From positions 1 to 33,221 of the forward strand of contig QHSU01000103.1 of the NCBI GenBank assembly GCA_003220535.1: a stretch of 33,221 nucleotides of DNA, written 5' to 3'. Both the position numbers and the translations under genes were made by a program. The DNA is from Candidatus Rokuibacteriota bacterium (GTDB taxonomy: Bacteria; Methylomirabilota; Methylomirabilia; Rokubacteriales; CSP1-6). The notes under the pieces were generated by a model. The model saw nothing but the letters and a program-made list of their open reading frames with translations. It ran no database searches and had not been told where the DNA came from. Of the stretch, positions 24,010-32,874 are shown piece after piece. The first letter of the stretch is position 1. Every line of letters starts with the position of its first letter.

Positions 24010-24992
24010 TCGGGTGAAAGCTTCCAGCAGTGGGCGGTATGGCCGTCGTTCAGCGAGAACACGGGCGGATAGCCCTCGCGGCACCGGTCCTCGGCGTGCG
24101 GGCAGCGGGCCGCGAAGCGGCACCCGGGCGGCAGGTCCCAGAGCGCGGGGGGCTGACCCTCGATCGAATAGAGCCGCTCGATGTCCTCGTCCATGCTGGG
24201 CACCGAGTGGAGCAACGCCTGGGTGTAGGGATGGGCCGGATGATTGAAGATGTCACGCACCGGGCCCTGCTCGATGATGCGTCCGGCGTACATTACGGCG
24301 ACCCGGTCGCACATCTTCGCGACGACGCCGAAGTCGTGCGTGATAAAGATGATCGCGAGGTTCGTCTGCTCCTGCAAATCGCGCAAGAGCCGAAGATACT
24401 GCGCCTGGATCGTGACGTCGAGCGCCGTCGTCGGCTCATCGGCGATGATCACCCGCGGCTCGCACGAGATCGCGATGGCCCCGACGACGCGCTGCTTCAT
24501 CCCGCCGCTCATCTGGTGGGGGTAGTCGCGCACGCGCCGCTCGGCGGCGGCGACCCGGACCTGCCGAAGCCTCTCGACGGCCCGTCGCACCAACGAGCGG
24601 CGCCCGTCGGCGTGGTGCGTCTTGATGGCCTCGATCAGCTGGTTGCCGATCGTGAACACCGGGTTCAGTGACGTCTGCGGGTCCTGAAGGATCATCGAGA
24701 TTCGACGACCGCGGACGGCTCGCATCTCGCGCTCCGTCTTCTCGAGCAGGTTCTCGCCCTGGAGACGGATCACGCCCTGGACGATCCGCGCCACCGGTCG
24801 CGGCTGGAGCCGCAGCAGGGACAGCGCCGTCATCGTCTTGCCGCAGCCGGATTCGCCCACGATACCGAGCGTCTCGCCTTCCCGGACCGAGAAGCTCACG
24901 CCGTCGACGGCCTTCACCACGCCCCACCGAGTGAAGCAGTAGGTGTGGAGGTCGTCGACCTCGAGGATGACGTCACCGATCTGTCTGGCCAT
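23973..24992 (-). CDS. Oligopeptide/dipeptide ABC transporter ATPase (DppD-type)
   Basis: 339 residues, partner of the DppF-type ATPase. Starting MARQIGDVILEVDDLHTYCF, it shows Walker A GESGCGKTMT, Q-loop SMILQDPQTSLNPVF, signature MSGGMKQRVVGAIAI, Walker B VIIADEPTTALDVTIQAQ and H-loop FITHDFGVVAKMCD. The C-terminus has the family Cys cluster (GCRFAARCPHAEDRC). Together with the DppF-type subunit it would form the heterodimeric motor under the two permeases encoded upstream. The gap from the binding-protein stop is 47 bp. The Shine-Dalgarno sequence is weak. Confidence 0.93.
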   Translation of the reverse strand: MARQIGDVILEVDDLHTYCFTRWGVVKAVDGVSFSVREGETLGIVGESGCGKTMTALSLLRLQPRPVARIVQGVIRLQGENLLEKTEREMRAVRGRRISMILQDPQTSLNPVFTIGNQLIEAIKTHHADGRRSLVRRAVERLRQVRVAAAERRVRDYPHQMSGGMKQRVVGAIAISCEPRVIIADEPTTALDVTIQAQYLRLLRDLQEQTNLAIIFITHDFGVVAKMCDRVAVMYAGRIIEQGPVRDIFNHPAHPYTQALLHSVPSMDEDIERLYSIEGQPPALWDLPPGCRFAARCPHAEDRCREGYPPVFSLNDGHTAHCWKLSPEWQTSPSFALKA

Positions 24993-25039
24993 GCCGTGAG
25001 ACGCGCCGAGGGGTCAGCCCTCGGCGCGGGATGCCGTCC

Positions 25040-26644
25040 TTACCTCGCCGCCTTGATCAGGTGGAAGTGGGTCGATCGGCCGGCGCCGAGCCCGGGGTAC
25101 ACCCACTCGCTGACGACTTTCGGGTTCGCCATCACCTCGTTCGCGAACCAGAACAGCGGGATGTCCGCGAACTCCTCGAAGAGGTGGTCGCCGATGGTGC
25201 GCGCGACCTTCTCCCGCTCCTGGGGGTTCACGGCGCTCGTCAGCATCTCGTAGTGCTTGTCGATGAACTCGTTCTCGTAGTGGTGGTTCGGGCTCTTGCT
25301 CCAGTAGCTCGTGCGGATCCACTCTTCGGACGGCCGCCACGAGATGATGTTCGGCCAGATGCAGCAGCCGATCGCCTTCTTCCGGAACATCTCGCGCACC
25401 TTGGCCCAGTCGAGCACCTCGATCTCAGTCTCGATCCCGATCTCCCTGTAATAGATGCCGAGCGCCTCGGCCACCTGCGGTCCCTCGGACTCTCCGGGCT
25501 CGGTGAACGCGACGACCTTGAACTTGAGCGGCTTGCCGGGGCCGTATCCGGCTTCCTTCAGGAGCTCCTTCGCCCGGGCCGGGTTGAAGCCGTACATCTT
25601 GTCGAAGCGGCTCGCCCACTCGGGGTTGAATCCCTCCGACTTGTCGGACCAGCCGGTGACGTACGTCGGGGTGCCCTTGCCGGCGAACACCGACGCGTTC
25701 AGCTCCTTCCGGTTGATCGCCATGTTGAGCGCCTGCCGGACCTTCTTGTTCGTCCACGACACGTCGGGCTTGAAGGCCGGGTCTCCCGGCAGGTAGTACT
25801 GCCCGCCCAGGTAGACCGTCATCCAGTCCACCGGGAACGTGGACGTGAAGATCTTCATGCCCCTCTTCAGCGCATCTTTCTGAAGCTCGCGTGGCAGGTC
25901 GGCGATGTGCGCCTCGCCGGACAGCAGCATCGCGAGTCGCGTCGGCTCCTCGCGGACGATCCGGAACTCGAGCTGCTTGAACGCGGGCTTCTCGCGCCAG
26001 TGGTTGTCCTGCCGCTCGTACGTGATCGAGATGCCCTGCTGCCGCCCGACGTAGCGGTACGAGCCCGTGCCGGCGGGACGCTTGTCGAAGCCTTCCAGCC
26101 CTTCCTTGTCCCACTGTGCCTTGCTGACGATCCGGAAGTCGCCGGCGCGCGAGACCGCGTAGTCCATGGTGGTCGCCGGCTTTTTCATGTAGAACACGAC
26201 CTGGTGGTCGTTGACGACCTTCACTTCCTCCACGCCCCGCCAGAACGGCCCGAGCGTCATCTTCGCTTCCGGCCGCTGCGTCAGCGCAAAGCTGTGCGCA
26301 ACGTCCTTCGCGGTGAACGGCCCGTAGCCGAAGTGGAAGTGGACGCCCTTGCGCAGCCAGAACGTCCACTGCCGGAAGTCCGGGCTGGCCTGCCACTTCT
26401 CGGCGAGGCGCGGCGTGTAGGTGCCGGTTTTCGGGTCGACCTCGAGCAGCGTCTCGAGGAACGGGTCGAACTGCAGATGGTCCGGACGGGCCACCATCCA
26501 GAACCGGTTCGTGTCCTCGAAGCCCGCGGAGGCGAAGACGAGCTTCTCCACCTTCGCCTGCGCGGCGGCTGGCGTCGGCGTGGACACGAGGCAGAAGACG
26601 AGCGCGACGGCGGTTGTCAGCGCGACGGTGAGTCGCAGTCTCAT
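25040..26644 (-). CDS. Peptide/nickel-type ABC transporter substrate-binding protein
   Basis: 534 residues, family 5 solute-binding protein. Signal peptide LTVALTTAVALVFCLVSTPT with cleavage near AAA-QAK, then EKLVFASAGFEDTNRFWMV. Phrases shared with the plus-strand paralogue at 21.1 kb include GVHFHFGYGPFTAKDVAHSF, KRPAGTGSYRYVGRQ and VRQALNMAINRKELNASVF, so the two are clearly related but not recent duplicates. GGAGG lies nine bases before the ATG. The gene sits between the permease and ATPase genes of the minus-strand operon, so it is the cognate binding protein. The aromatic-rich ligand region does not reveal the substrate; peptides, sugars or small organic acids are all possible for this family. 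Confidence 0.92.
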   Translation of the reverse strand: MRLRLTVALTTAVALVFCLVSTPTPAAAQAKVEKLVFASAGFEDTNRFWMVARPDHLQFDPFLETLLEVDPKTGTYTPRLAEKWQASPDFRQWTFWLRKGVHFHFGYGPFTAKDVAHSFALTQRPEAKMTLGPFWRGVEEVKVVNDHQVVFYMKKPATTMDYAVSRAGDFRIVSKAQWDKEGLEGFDKRPAGTGSYRYVGRQQGISITYERQDNHWREKPAFKQLEFRIVREEPTRLAMLLSGEAHIADLPRELQKDALKRGMKIFTSTFPVDWMTVYLGGQYYLPGDPAFKPDVSWTNKKVRQALNMAINRKELNASVFAGKGTPTYVTGWSDKSEGFNPEWASRFDKMYGFNPARAKELLKEAGYGPGKPLKFKVVAFTEPGESEGPQVAEALGIYYREIGIETEIEVLDWAKVREMFRKKAIGCCIWPNIISWRPSEEWIRTSYWSKSPNHHYENEFIDKHYEMLTSAVNPQEREKVARTIGDHLFEEFADIPLFWFANEVMANPKVVSEWVYPGLGAGRSTHFHLIKAAR

Positions 26645-26677
26645 CAGCGTTATCCTCCGCGGCGGGTCGCCGCGCGT

Positions 26678-27574
26678 TTACACGTTTCTGAGCTTCGGAT
26701 CGTAATGATCTCGGAGCCAGTCGCCCAGCAGGTTCAACGAGAGCACGGTCAGCATGATCGCGAGTCCCGGGCACATCGACACCCACCAGGCGGTGACGAT
26801 CAGTTCGCGACCGTCGGCGACCATCAGGCCCCACGCCGGCAGGGGACGCGGCAGCCCGGCGCCGAGGAAGCTCAGCGCCGATTCGAGCAGGATGACGTAG
26901 CCGACCTGCAGCGTCGCCAGCACGACGAGGGAATTGACCACGTTCGGGAAGATGTAGTGCACCATGATCCGCGTATGGGATGCGCCGGCCACGCGTCCGC
27001 GCGCAATGAAGTCCCGCTCCTTGATGGCGAGCGTCTCCCCGCGAACGAGTCGGGCATAGCGCGCCCACAGCAGCACGACCAGCACGATGATGACGGTGCT
27101 GAAGCTCGGCCCCACCGAGGCGACGAGGACCAGTGCCAGCAAGATCGTCGGTAAGGACAGCGAGATGTCGACCAGCCGCATGAGCAGGGCGTCGATCCGA
27201 CCGCCGAAGTATCCCGAGATCAGGCCCAGCGCGGTTCCGACGATGCCGCCGACGAAGATCGCGATCGCCGACACCGTCAGGGACACCCGGGCGCCGTGGA
27301 TCAGCCGGCTCAGGATGTCACGCCCGAGCTTGTCAGTTCCGAGGAGGTGGGCGGAGCTTCCGCCGTCCTGCCAGACCGGCGGCTTGAGCCGCTTGGCGAG
27401 CGATCCTTTCAGCGGATCGTGCGGCGCCACGTATGGCGCGAACACGGCCGGGATGACGAGCAGGAACATGAGGATCGAGAGCGCCACCACGGGGTACCGG
27501 CGCGCCTCGCGCAAGGCCAGCGCGATCTTTGGGGGTGCGTACCATGGCCGCGATCGCGCGGTTACTGTTGCCAT
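26678..27574 (-). CDS. ABC transporter permease (DppC-type)
   Basis: 298 residues with six predicted membrane helices; the first is VVALSILMFLLVIPAVFAPY. LLGTDKLGRDILSRLIHGAR is the hallmark of DppC/OppC proteins (GTDxxGRDxxSRxxxGxR). The EAA loop follows as RGRVAGASHTRIMVHYIFPN. GGGAGG precedes the ATG by about eight bases. It begins 13 bp after the DppB-type gene ends and pairs with it to form the channel. Confidence 0.94.
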   Translation of the reverse strand: MATVTARSRPWYAPPKIALALREARRYPVVALSILMFLLVIPAVFAPYVAPHDPLKGSLAKRLKPPVWQDGGSSAHLLGTDKLGRDILSRLIHGARVSLTVSAIAIFVGGIVGTALGLISGYFGGRIDALLMRLVDISLSLPTILLALVLVASVGPSFSTVIIVLVVLLWARYARLVRGETLAIKERDFIARGRVAGASHTRIMVHYIFPNVVNSLVVLATLQVGYVILLESALSFLGAGLPRPLPAWGLMVADGRELIVTAWWVSMCPGLAIMLTVLSLNLLGDWLRDHYDPKLRNV

Positions 27575-27587
27575 CGAGATGCCTCCC

Positions 27588-28508
27588 TCACCGGTAGCGG
27601 ATTCTCGGGTCGAGGTACGCGTAGAGGATGTCGACCAGGAGGTTGGTCATGATGAAGATGGCGGAGAACACGATCACGACGGCCTGGACAACCTGGTAGT
27701 CCCGAGCTCTCACGGCGTCGATCGCCAGGAGCCCGGTTCCGGGCCAGGAGAAAACGCTCTCGGTCACGACGGATCCCGTCATCAAGACGCCGGCGATGAT
27801 CGCGAAGAACGTCAACGGGGTGATCGACGCATTCCGGAGGCAGTGCTTCCAGACGACCTTCCACTCGGCGAGCCCCTTGATCCGGGTCAGCTTCACGAAC
27901 TCCGTGTCCAGCACGTCCAGCATCGAGGAGCGGACCAGCCGCATGATGGCAGCGACCTGGAACCAGCCGAGGGTAATGGCGGGAAGGATCATGTACTGGA
28001 TCCCGCCGCGGCCCGAGGTCGGTAGCCAGCCGAGGTGCACGGCGAAGATCCACATCAGCACGATCCCGAGCCAGAATCCAGGCAGCGACTGCCCGAGCAG
28101 GGCGATGACCTTCGCCCCGCTGTCCCACACGGTTCCCTTCTTCACCGCGGACAGGACCCCGATGGGCAGCGCGATCAGGGCGCTGACGAACAGCGCGAAG
28201 CCGGCAAGCTGGAGCGTCGCGGGGAGGCGATCCATCACGAGCCCCATCGCCGAGTGCCCGGGCCACTTCCACGACATGCCGAAGTCGCCCTGGAGTGCCC
28301 GTGCGACGAAGATGCCGTACTGGACATGGACCGGCTGATCGAGCCCCCAGTACTTTGCCAGCCGGTCGTAGTCCTCCTGCGTGGACTCCATCGGCAGCAT
28401 GACGTCGAGCGCGTTGCCGCTCAGCCGGGCCAGGGAGAACACGATCAGGCTCATGACCCAGATGGCCAGGAAGCTCTGCAGTACCCGTCTCGCGATATAT
28501 CGCTGCAT
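27588..28508 (-). CDS. ABC transporter permease (DppB-type)
   Basis: 306 residues from ATG 28508: MQRYIARRVLQSFLAIWVMS is the usual DppB N-terminus (MxxYIxRR followed by helix 1). Family marks are GDFGMSWKWPGHSAMGLVMD, LPTSGRGGIQYMILPAITLG, the EAA region TRIKGLAEWKVVWKHCLRNA, and the end LLVDILYAYLDPRIRY. An ATG at 28574 with GGAG upstream would add 22 charged residues; the shorter start fits the family better, but the longer cannot be excluded. First gene of the operon dppB-dppC-SBP-dppD-dppF. Confidence 0.93.
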   Translation of the reverse strand: MQRYIARRVLQSFLAIWVMSLIVFSLARLSGNALDVMLPMESTQEDYDRLAKYWGLDQPVHVQYGIFVARALQGDFGMSWKWPGHSAMGLVMDRLPATLQLAGFALFVSALIALPIGVLSAVKKGTVWDSGAKVIALLGQSLPGFWLGIVLMWIFAVHLGWLPTSGRGGIQYMILPAITLGWFQVAAIMRLVRSSMLDVLDTEFVKLTRIKGLAEWKVVWKHCLRNASITPLTFFAIIAGVLMTGSVVTESVFSWPGTGLLAIDAVRARDYQVVQAVVIVFSAIFIMTNLLVDILYAYLDPRIRYR

Positions 28509-29087
28509 GCGCCCTCGCTGGGACCGGGACCGTTTGGGTCGGCTGTCAGGTTCCGCAGACGGTACCTCAGTCATGGCGCTCCCGCAAGCGGTCCTAGTTC
28601 GCCGGCTTTTCCCAGACGTCCGGAGTAATACGGACGAGGTTCGAGGTCCGCTGACCTCGGCCGCTTGGGAACGTGGCATCGGAGGCGGCCCGAATGACGA
28701 CCTACGATGCGTCCGCGGGCCGAAGGGACACGATGCCGTGGGGAGCGCCCGACTTCGACCTCGGCACCGGCCTCTTCGTCCCACAACTCGTCACCTGGGG
28801 ATCCTGGGACCGGCGAGGGGCCGAAGGGATTTGCGACGTGGGAGGAGGCGGAAGAGGCGAGGAGGTTCTCCGGCAGCTCGAGGGCCCGCCGAGGGACGAA
28901 TAGGGGCACTTCGCATCCCCCAATGTGAAAAGCATAGCCCGACTCCGGAAACACTTTGCACCGTCTCTGCTGTGCTGTCTGGCGGTAAGCCCCTGAGAAC
29001 GCAGCAAGAGGGACCCGCCCGGCATCGCTGGCACGGATCTTCCTTGACGTCTTCCCTTCGCGGACCGGAACGACCTGGAGGTATCTC
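28509..29087. other. Leader region of the peptide-type transport operon
   Basis: No supported gene. On the plus strand the fragment ATWEEAEEARRF and, in another frame, LRQLEGPPRDE look like pieces of one small protein broken by indels around 28840-28880, but this is weak. Two hairpins (28617-28659) lie just upstream of the minus-strand operon. Confidence 0.4.
28617..28659. promoter_or_regulatory. Two hairpins upstream of the DppB-type operon
   Basis: CGTCCG (28617-28622) pairs with CGGACG (28631-28636) around 8 nt, and CGAGGT (28642-28647) pairs with ACCTCG (28654-28659) around 6 nt. They lie about 45-150 bp upstream of the two possible starts, so they could be operators or leader RNA stems. 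No T-run. Confidence 0.3.
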
Positions 29088-29777
29088 ATGCGGATGCTAA
29101 CTCTCCTCGCGGTGACCCTCCTCACCGCCGTGCCCGCGCACGCCGACCTCTTGTACACCTACGAGGGCTCTGCCTTCCAGCTCGTCTCGGGCGAGTACAC
29201 GCAGGCAGACCGGGTCACGGGCCACCTCATGCTCGACGGGGCCTTCCGGCCCCAGTCGGCCGTTGGGGCTCAGTTCGTGCCTGCCTCGGCGATCCGGGAC
29301 TACAGCTTGCCGCGGCTGCCGCGCCTCTTGAAGTTCGGCCCCGGCCTCGGTGTCGAAGCCGCGCTCACGACGTGGCTGCAGCAGGCGACGGCCCGGATCG
29401 CCGCCACGATCCTGCGCGCGCCGCGGGAGGGCGTGACGATTCTGATGCCGCGCGTCCGCGTCGAGGTCGCGGAGGCGTGCTCGGGGCTGCAGACGTTAGC
29501 GATCGTGCTCGCCGCGGCCTCGCTGATCGCGGCGGTGCTGCCGGCGCGCCGGCTACCGTGGGCGCTCGCGCTCCTCGTCGCCGCGATCCTCCTGGCCCTT
29601 GAGGCGAACGCGCTCCGGGTCGCCGGGGTTGCCCTGGGTCTCGAGTACACTGCGGGGAGTCTGCTCCGCACCCGGAAGGACTGGATTCAGATCAGCACCA
29701 CCACTCTCGCGATTATTCAGTTGATCGCGCTCGTGAGACTCCAGAGCGCGAGATCCTGGACAGGCCAGTGGGCCTGA
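29088..29777 (+). CDS. Chimera: secreted-protein N-terminus joined to a truncated exosortase
   Basis: 229 residues in one frame. Residues 1-72 have a signal peptide (LTLLAVTLLTAVPAHA) and a short beta-rich stretch (YEGSAFQLVSGEYTQADRVT, GHLMLD) like the start of many PEP-CTERM proteins. Residues 76-220 are instead the C-terminal half of an exosortase: PREGVTILMPRVRVEVAEAC with catalytic Cys131 in EACSGLQ, two hydrophobic helices, and Arg177 in EANALRV. The third catalytic residue, His, is not seen in the following GLEYTAGSLLRTRKDW. The first four or five membrane helices are missing; a normal exosortase has about eight. It is probably inactive as a transpeptidase. A deletion that fused a substrate gene with its sorting enzyme gene would explain it. 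Confidence 0.75.
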   Translation: MRMLTLLAVTLLTAVPAHADLLYTYEGSAFQLVSGEYTQADRVTGHLMLDGAFRPQSAVGAQFVPASAIRDYSLPRLPRLLKFGPGLGVEAALTTWLQQATARIAATILRAPREGVTILMPRVRVEVAEACSGLQTLAIVLAAASLIAAVLPARRLPWALALLVAAILLALEANALRVAGVALGLEYTAGSLLRTRKDWIQISTTTLAIIQLIALVRLQSARSWTGQWA

Positions 29778-29895
29778 AAGGCGGAAGCGTCTACACCATG
29801 AGGTGCCCCATACGGACTTTCGCTCGCATTGCCCCCCGGCTCGGTCGGCGCACGGGTCGCGGCGCTCATCTGAGTCGGCGCTCACGAGTGCGGAC

Positions 29896-31197
29896 TTGAA
29901 GATCGTCCAGCTGAGCAAGAACGATCGGTCAGGAGGGGCCGCACGGGCCGCCTATCGACTGCACCAAGGCCTGCAGCTGGTGGGTCAACACTCCGTGATG
30001 GTCGTGGAGTCTCGCACCAGCGACGATCCCAGCGTCGTGACGTTCGAGAAGCCGATGGATGGTCTCGAGCTGGTCCGTCGCGGCTTGCGGCAAGTGCGAA
30101 TCGCCCAGGACGCCAACCGTTATCGCAGGTCGCGGCCGAAGGGCTATGAAGAGTTCAGCGACGACCGAAGCGCCTACGCGTCGGCCGTGCTCGATCAGAT
30201 ACCCGCCTGTGACGTCATCAATCTGCACTGGATTCCGGGCTTCGTCGACTATCGGACGTTCTTCAAGCGCATGACGCGGTCGACTCCCATCGTCTGGACC
30301 CTTCACGACCTCAACCCGCTGACTGGAGGCTGTCACTACAGTCTAGGATGCGACCGATACCTCGCGCACTGCGGCACGTGTCCCCAGCTCGGCAGCGACA
30401 AGCCGAAGGACCTCTCTCACGAGATCTGGGAAAGGAAGCGGCGGGTGTTCTCGAGAGCGCCGCCCTCTACGCTGCACTTCGTTGCACCGAGCCGATGGCT
30501 GGGCGGCGAGATGAGGCGTAGCCCAATCCTCGGTCGATTTGGGGTCGACGTGATTCCCTACGGGCTCGACGTCGAGGAGTTCGCACCGCGGCATCGGGGC
30601 AGCGTGCGCGATCTGCTCGGCATCCCGCGGGACGCGCGGGTGCTCCTGTTCGTGGCGGAGGAAGTTGGCAATGAGCGCAAGGGATTCACGTGCCTGGTCA
30701 AGGCGCTGGCACAATGCGCCGGAAAGATCCCGAATCTCATGTTGCTGTCGGTTGGCCGTAACAGACCGGCGGTGCCGATCGACATCCCGTGGCGACACCT
30801 CGGGTCGGTCGACAACGATCGCTTCTTGTCGATGGTGTACAGCGCCGCGGATCTGTTCGCCATCTGCTCGCTCCAGGACAACCTCCCCAATACCGTGCTC
30901 GAGGCGATCGCCTGCGGGATCCCCGTCGTCGGTCATGCGGTCGGCGGTATCCCCGACATGATCAGAAACGGCGTGAATGGCCTCACGGTCCCGGTGGCCG
31001 ATGTCGAAGCCCTCGGCGCCGCGATCGCGGATGTACTCCGCGACACGGCACGATGCGCGGAGATGGGCGCCAACGCCCGGCGCATTGCGGTCGAAGAGTA
31101 CTCGCTCGAGCTGCAAGGTCGGCGTTATTCCGAGCTCTACGCGACCCTCGTCGAACCCGGAGGCCCGTATCGAGACGGTCATCTCCAGCAAGAGTGA
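29896..31197 (+). CDS. Glycosyltransferase family 4 (GT-B fold)
   Basis: 433 residues from TTG 29896. MKIVQLSKNDRSGGAARAAY is a typical GT4 N-terminus in which GGAARA lies near the donor site. A Cys-rich insert (GCHYSLGCDRYLAHCGTCPQ) follows WTLHDLNPLTGG, as in WcaC/WcaL-like polysaccharide transferases. The C-terminal domain has VAEEVGNERKGF, then LPNTVLEAIACGIPVVGHAV with the EX7E-type segment and GGIPDMIRNGVNGLTV. A GTG at 29803 would add 31 residues that do not resemble the family. It probably adds one sugar to a surface polysaccharide repeat. The 3' end overlaps the flippase. Confidence 0.92.
   Translation: MKIVQLSKNDRSGGAARAAYRLHQGLQLVGQHSVMVVESRTSDDPSVVTFEKPMDGLELVRRGLRQVRIAQDANRYRRSRPKGYEEFSDDRSAYASAVLDQIPACDVINLHWIPGFVDYRTFFKRMTRSTPIVWTLHDLNPLTGGCHYSLGCDRYLAHCGTCPQLGSDKPKDLSHEIWERKRRVFSRAPPSTLHFVAPSRWLGGEMRRSPILGRFGVDVIPYGLDVEEFAPRHRGSVRDLLGIPRDARVLLFVAEEVGNERKGFTCLVKALAQCAGKIPNLMLLSVGRNRPAVPIDIPWRHLGSVDNDRFLSMVYSAADLFAICSLQDNLPNTVLEAIACGIPVVGHAVGGIPDMIRNGVNGLTVPVADVEALGAAIADVLRDTARCAEMGANARRIAVEEYSLELQGRRYSELYATLVEPGGPYRDGHLQQE
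31159..31163 (+). promoter_or_regulatory. Ribosome binding site before an ATC start
   Basis: GGAGG, inside the end of the glycosyltransferase gene, is followed after 5 nt by ATC GAG ACG GTC. No ATG, GTG or TTG in this frame lies between it and the first membrane helix of the flippase. Confidence 0.45.
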
Positions 31198-32719
31198 CAG
31201 GGCGGTCGACGGCCCATTCGGCACAGCGACAACCGCCGAACTGAAACAGAGATCGGTACGCGGCGGCGGCGTCGCGGTGTTGGGCCAGGGGCTGACGCTC
31301 GTGCTCCAGACGGGTACCGCGGTGGTTCTGGCTCGCCTCTTGTCGCCTGAGGATTTTGGCCTGCAGGGGATGGTCTTTGCCATGACCGGGCTTCTCGGTC
31401 TGTTCGCGGAAGCCGGGCTGGGTGTCGCCTCGGTGCAACGACAAGCCCTCACGCACGAGCAGACCTCGACGCTGTTCTGGGTCAACGTGGCGGTGGGAGT
31501 CCTTCTGGCGACGGCGGCCGCGGCGGCGGCCCCGGTGCTCGTGGTCTTCTTCAAGGAGCCTCGCCTGCTCGCGGTCACCATCGTCTCCGCCGCGGCGTTC
31601 CTGTTCAATGGCCTGGCGGTCCAACATCGCGCGCTGCTGAATCGCTCGATGCGGTTCGTCACCGTCGCGAAGGTCGACCTCCTGGCGCTCGCGATCAGTG
31701 CCGGCCTCGGCGTCGGCATGGCCGCTCTCGGGTGCGGCTACTGGGCGCTCGTCGGCATGGCCGTCGCCGCTCCCATGGTCGCCGCGGCGGCGTTCTGGAT
31801 CGCGATGCCATGGCGGCCGGGACGGCCGAGGCGCGGGGCCGGAGTCCGCTCGCTGCTCCGGGTCGGCGGCACCGTGACTCTCCACAGCCTGGTGGTCTAT
31901 CTCGCGTACAACGTGGAAAAGATCCTGCTCGGGCGGTTCTGGGGCGCCGAGGCGCTCGGGCTCTACGGCCGCGCATACCAGCTCGTGAATCTGCCCGTAC
32001 ATCAGCTGCACTCGTCGCTCGGCAATGTGGCCTTCCCGGCGTTGTCTCGCGCCCAGGGCGACGCGGAGCGCGTCCGCCGATCGTTCCTGAAGAGCTACTC
32101 CGTGGTCGTCTCCGTGACGATCCCGCTCACGATTGGCTTTGCGCTCTTTGCCGAGGAGATCGTCGGCATCGTGCTCGGACCGAAGTGGACGGGAGTTGCC
32201 GTGGTGCTTCGCCTGCTGGCGCCGACGTTTCTGGTCGTGGCGCTGATCGACCCGTTCGGCTGGTTTCTGATGGCGACCGGCCGGGCCACCCGCAACCTCG
32301 GCATCGCGCTCATGATCGCGCCCGTCGTGGTTCTCGGGGTCGTGCTGGGGCTCCGCCATGGACCGAGCGGAGTCGCGCTGGGATTTTCGACCGCGATGGT
32401 GCTCCTCGTCGCGCCGATCGTCGCCTGGGCCAAGCGCGGCACGGGAATAACGGCCCCGGACTACTGGAATGCCCTCAAGCGGCCGCTGGTCTCCGGCGCG
32501 ATGGCCGGCGCGGCCGGATGGCTCTTCAAGCTCGCTTTCGAGAATACGCTGCCGCCGATCATGGTGTTGAGCTGCGGGCTGGCGCTCTCGCTCGGGATCT
32601 ACGCCTGGATTCTGCTGGTCGTGATGGGGCAGAAAGGCTTGTACGCCGACCTGCTGGGCCAAGTGTTTCAGCGCAGTCGCCCCATATCCGTCAAACAGCC
32701 GGCCCCCGAATCGACGTGA
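31169..32719 (+). CDS. Lipopolysaccharide/polysaccharide flippase (Wzx-like)
   Basis: About 516 residues with 12-14 predicted membrane helices; a member of the polysaccharide-synthesis exporter superfamily that flips lipid-linked repeat units. ELKQRSVRGGGVAVLGQGL, then VVLARLLSPEDFGLQGMVFA, is the family N-terminal signature. Later marks are AYNVEKILLGRFWGAEALGL, YGRAYQLVNLPV and FPALSRAQGDAERVRRSFLK. The start is uncertain. The family N-terminus lies before the first in-frame GTG (31274), and the only well placed start-like codon is ATC 31169, five bases after GGAGG; CTG 31241 is the alternative. It overlaps the glycosyltransferase by 29 bp, so translation is coupled. Confidence 0.88.
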   Translation: METVISSKSDRAVDGPFGTATTAELKQRSVRGGGVAVLGQGLTLVLQTGTAVVLARLLSPEDFGLQGMVFAMTGLLGLFAEAGLGVASVQRQALTHEQTSTLFWVNVAVGVLLATAAAAAAPVLVVFFKEPRLLAVTIVSAAAFLFNGLAVQHRALLNRSMRFVTVAKVDLLALAISAGLGVGMAALGCGYWALVGMAVAAPMVAAAAFWIAMPWRPGRPRRGAGVRSLLRVGGTVTLHSLVVYLAYNVEKILLGRFWGAEALGLYGRAYQLVNLPVHQLHSSLGNVAFPALSRAQGDAERVRRSFLKSYSVVVSVTIPLTIGFALFAEEIVGIVLGPKWTGVAVVLRLLAPTFLVVALIDPFGWFLMATGRATRNLGIALMIAPVVVLGVVLGLRHGPSGVALGFSTAMVLLVAPIVAWAKRGTGITAPDYWNALKRPLVSGAMAGAAGWLFKLAFENTLPPIMVLSCGLALSLGIYAWILLVVMGQKGLYADLLGQVFQRSRPISVKQPAPEST

Positions 32720-32739
32720 TCTCCCGAATCGACGTGATC
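32705..32739 (+). repeat. Short tandem duplication across the flippase stop
   Basis: CCCGAATCGACGTGATC occurs at 32705-32721 and again at 32723-32739, a period of 18 bp. The first copy contains the stop codon of the flippase, so this is a recent slip duplication at the gene end. Confidence 0.8.
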
Positions 32740-32874
32740 GGAAGTGTGACCGAGGAAGGCGGGATTTCTGCAAGCTCTGAGACAGGATCGTCATCGTCGC
32801 GCGTGAACGTCGTGTCGTGCTGAGAGGCTCGATGAGACTCGATCGGTGAACATCAAGGGTCATGAGGTGCTGCG

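Noticed and set aside
25031..27154. A 707-codon open frame antisense to the minus-strand binding protein and DppC-type permease
   Set aside because: It mirrors the codon pattern of the real genes, is Arg/Leu/Val/Asp-rich low-complexity, has no domain, and spans two genes. The same holds for the long antisense frames at 20871-22772, 30983-32863 and 3391-4422.
28673..28928. Small gene upstream of the exosortase chimera
   Set aside because: Pieces such as ATWEEAEEARRF look protein-like but need two frame changes and have no ribosome binding site.
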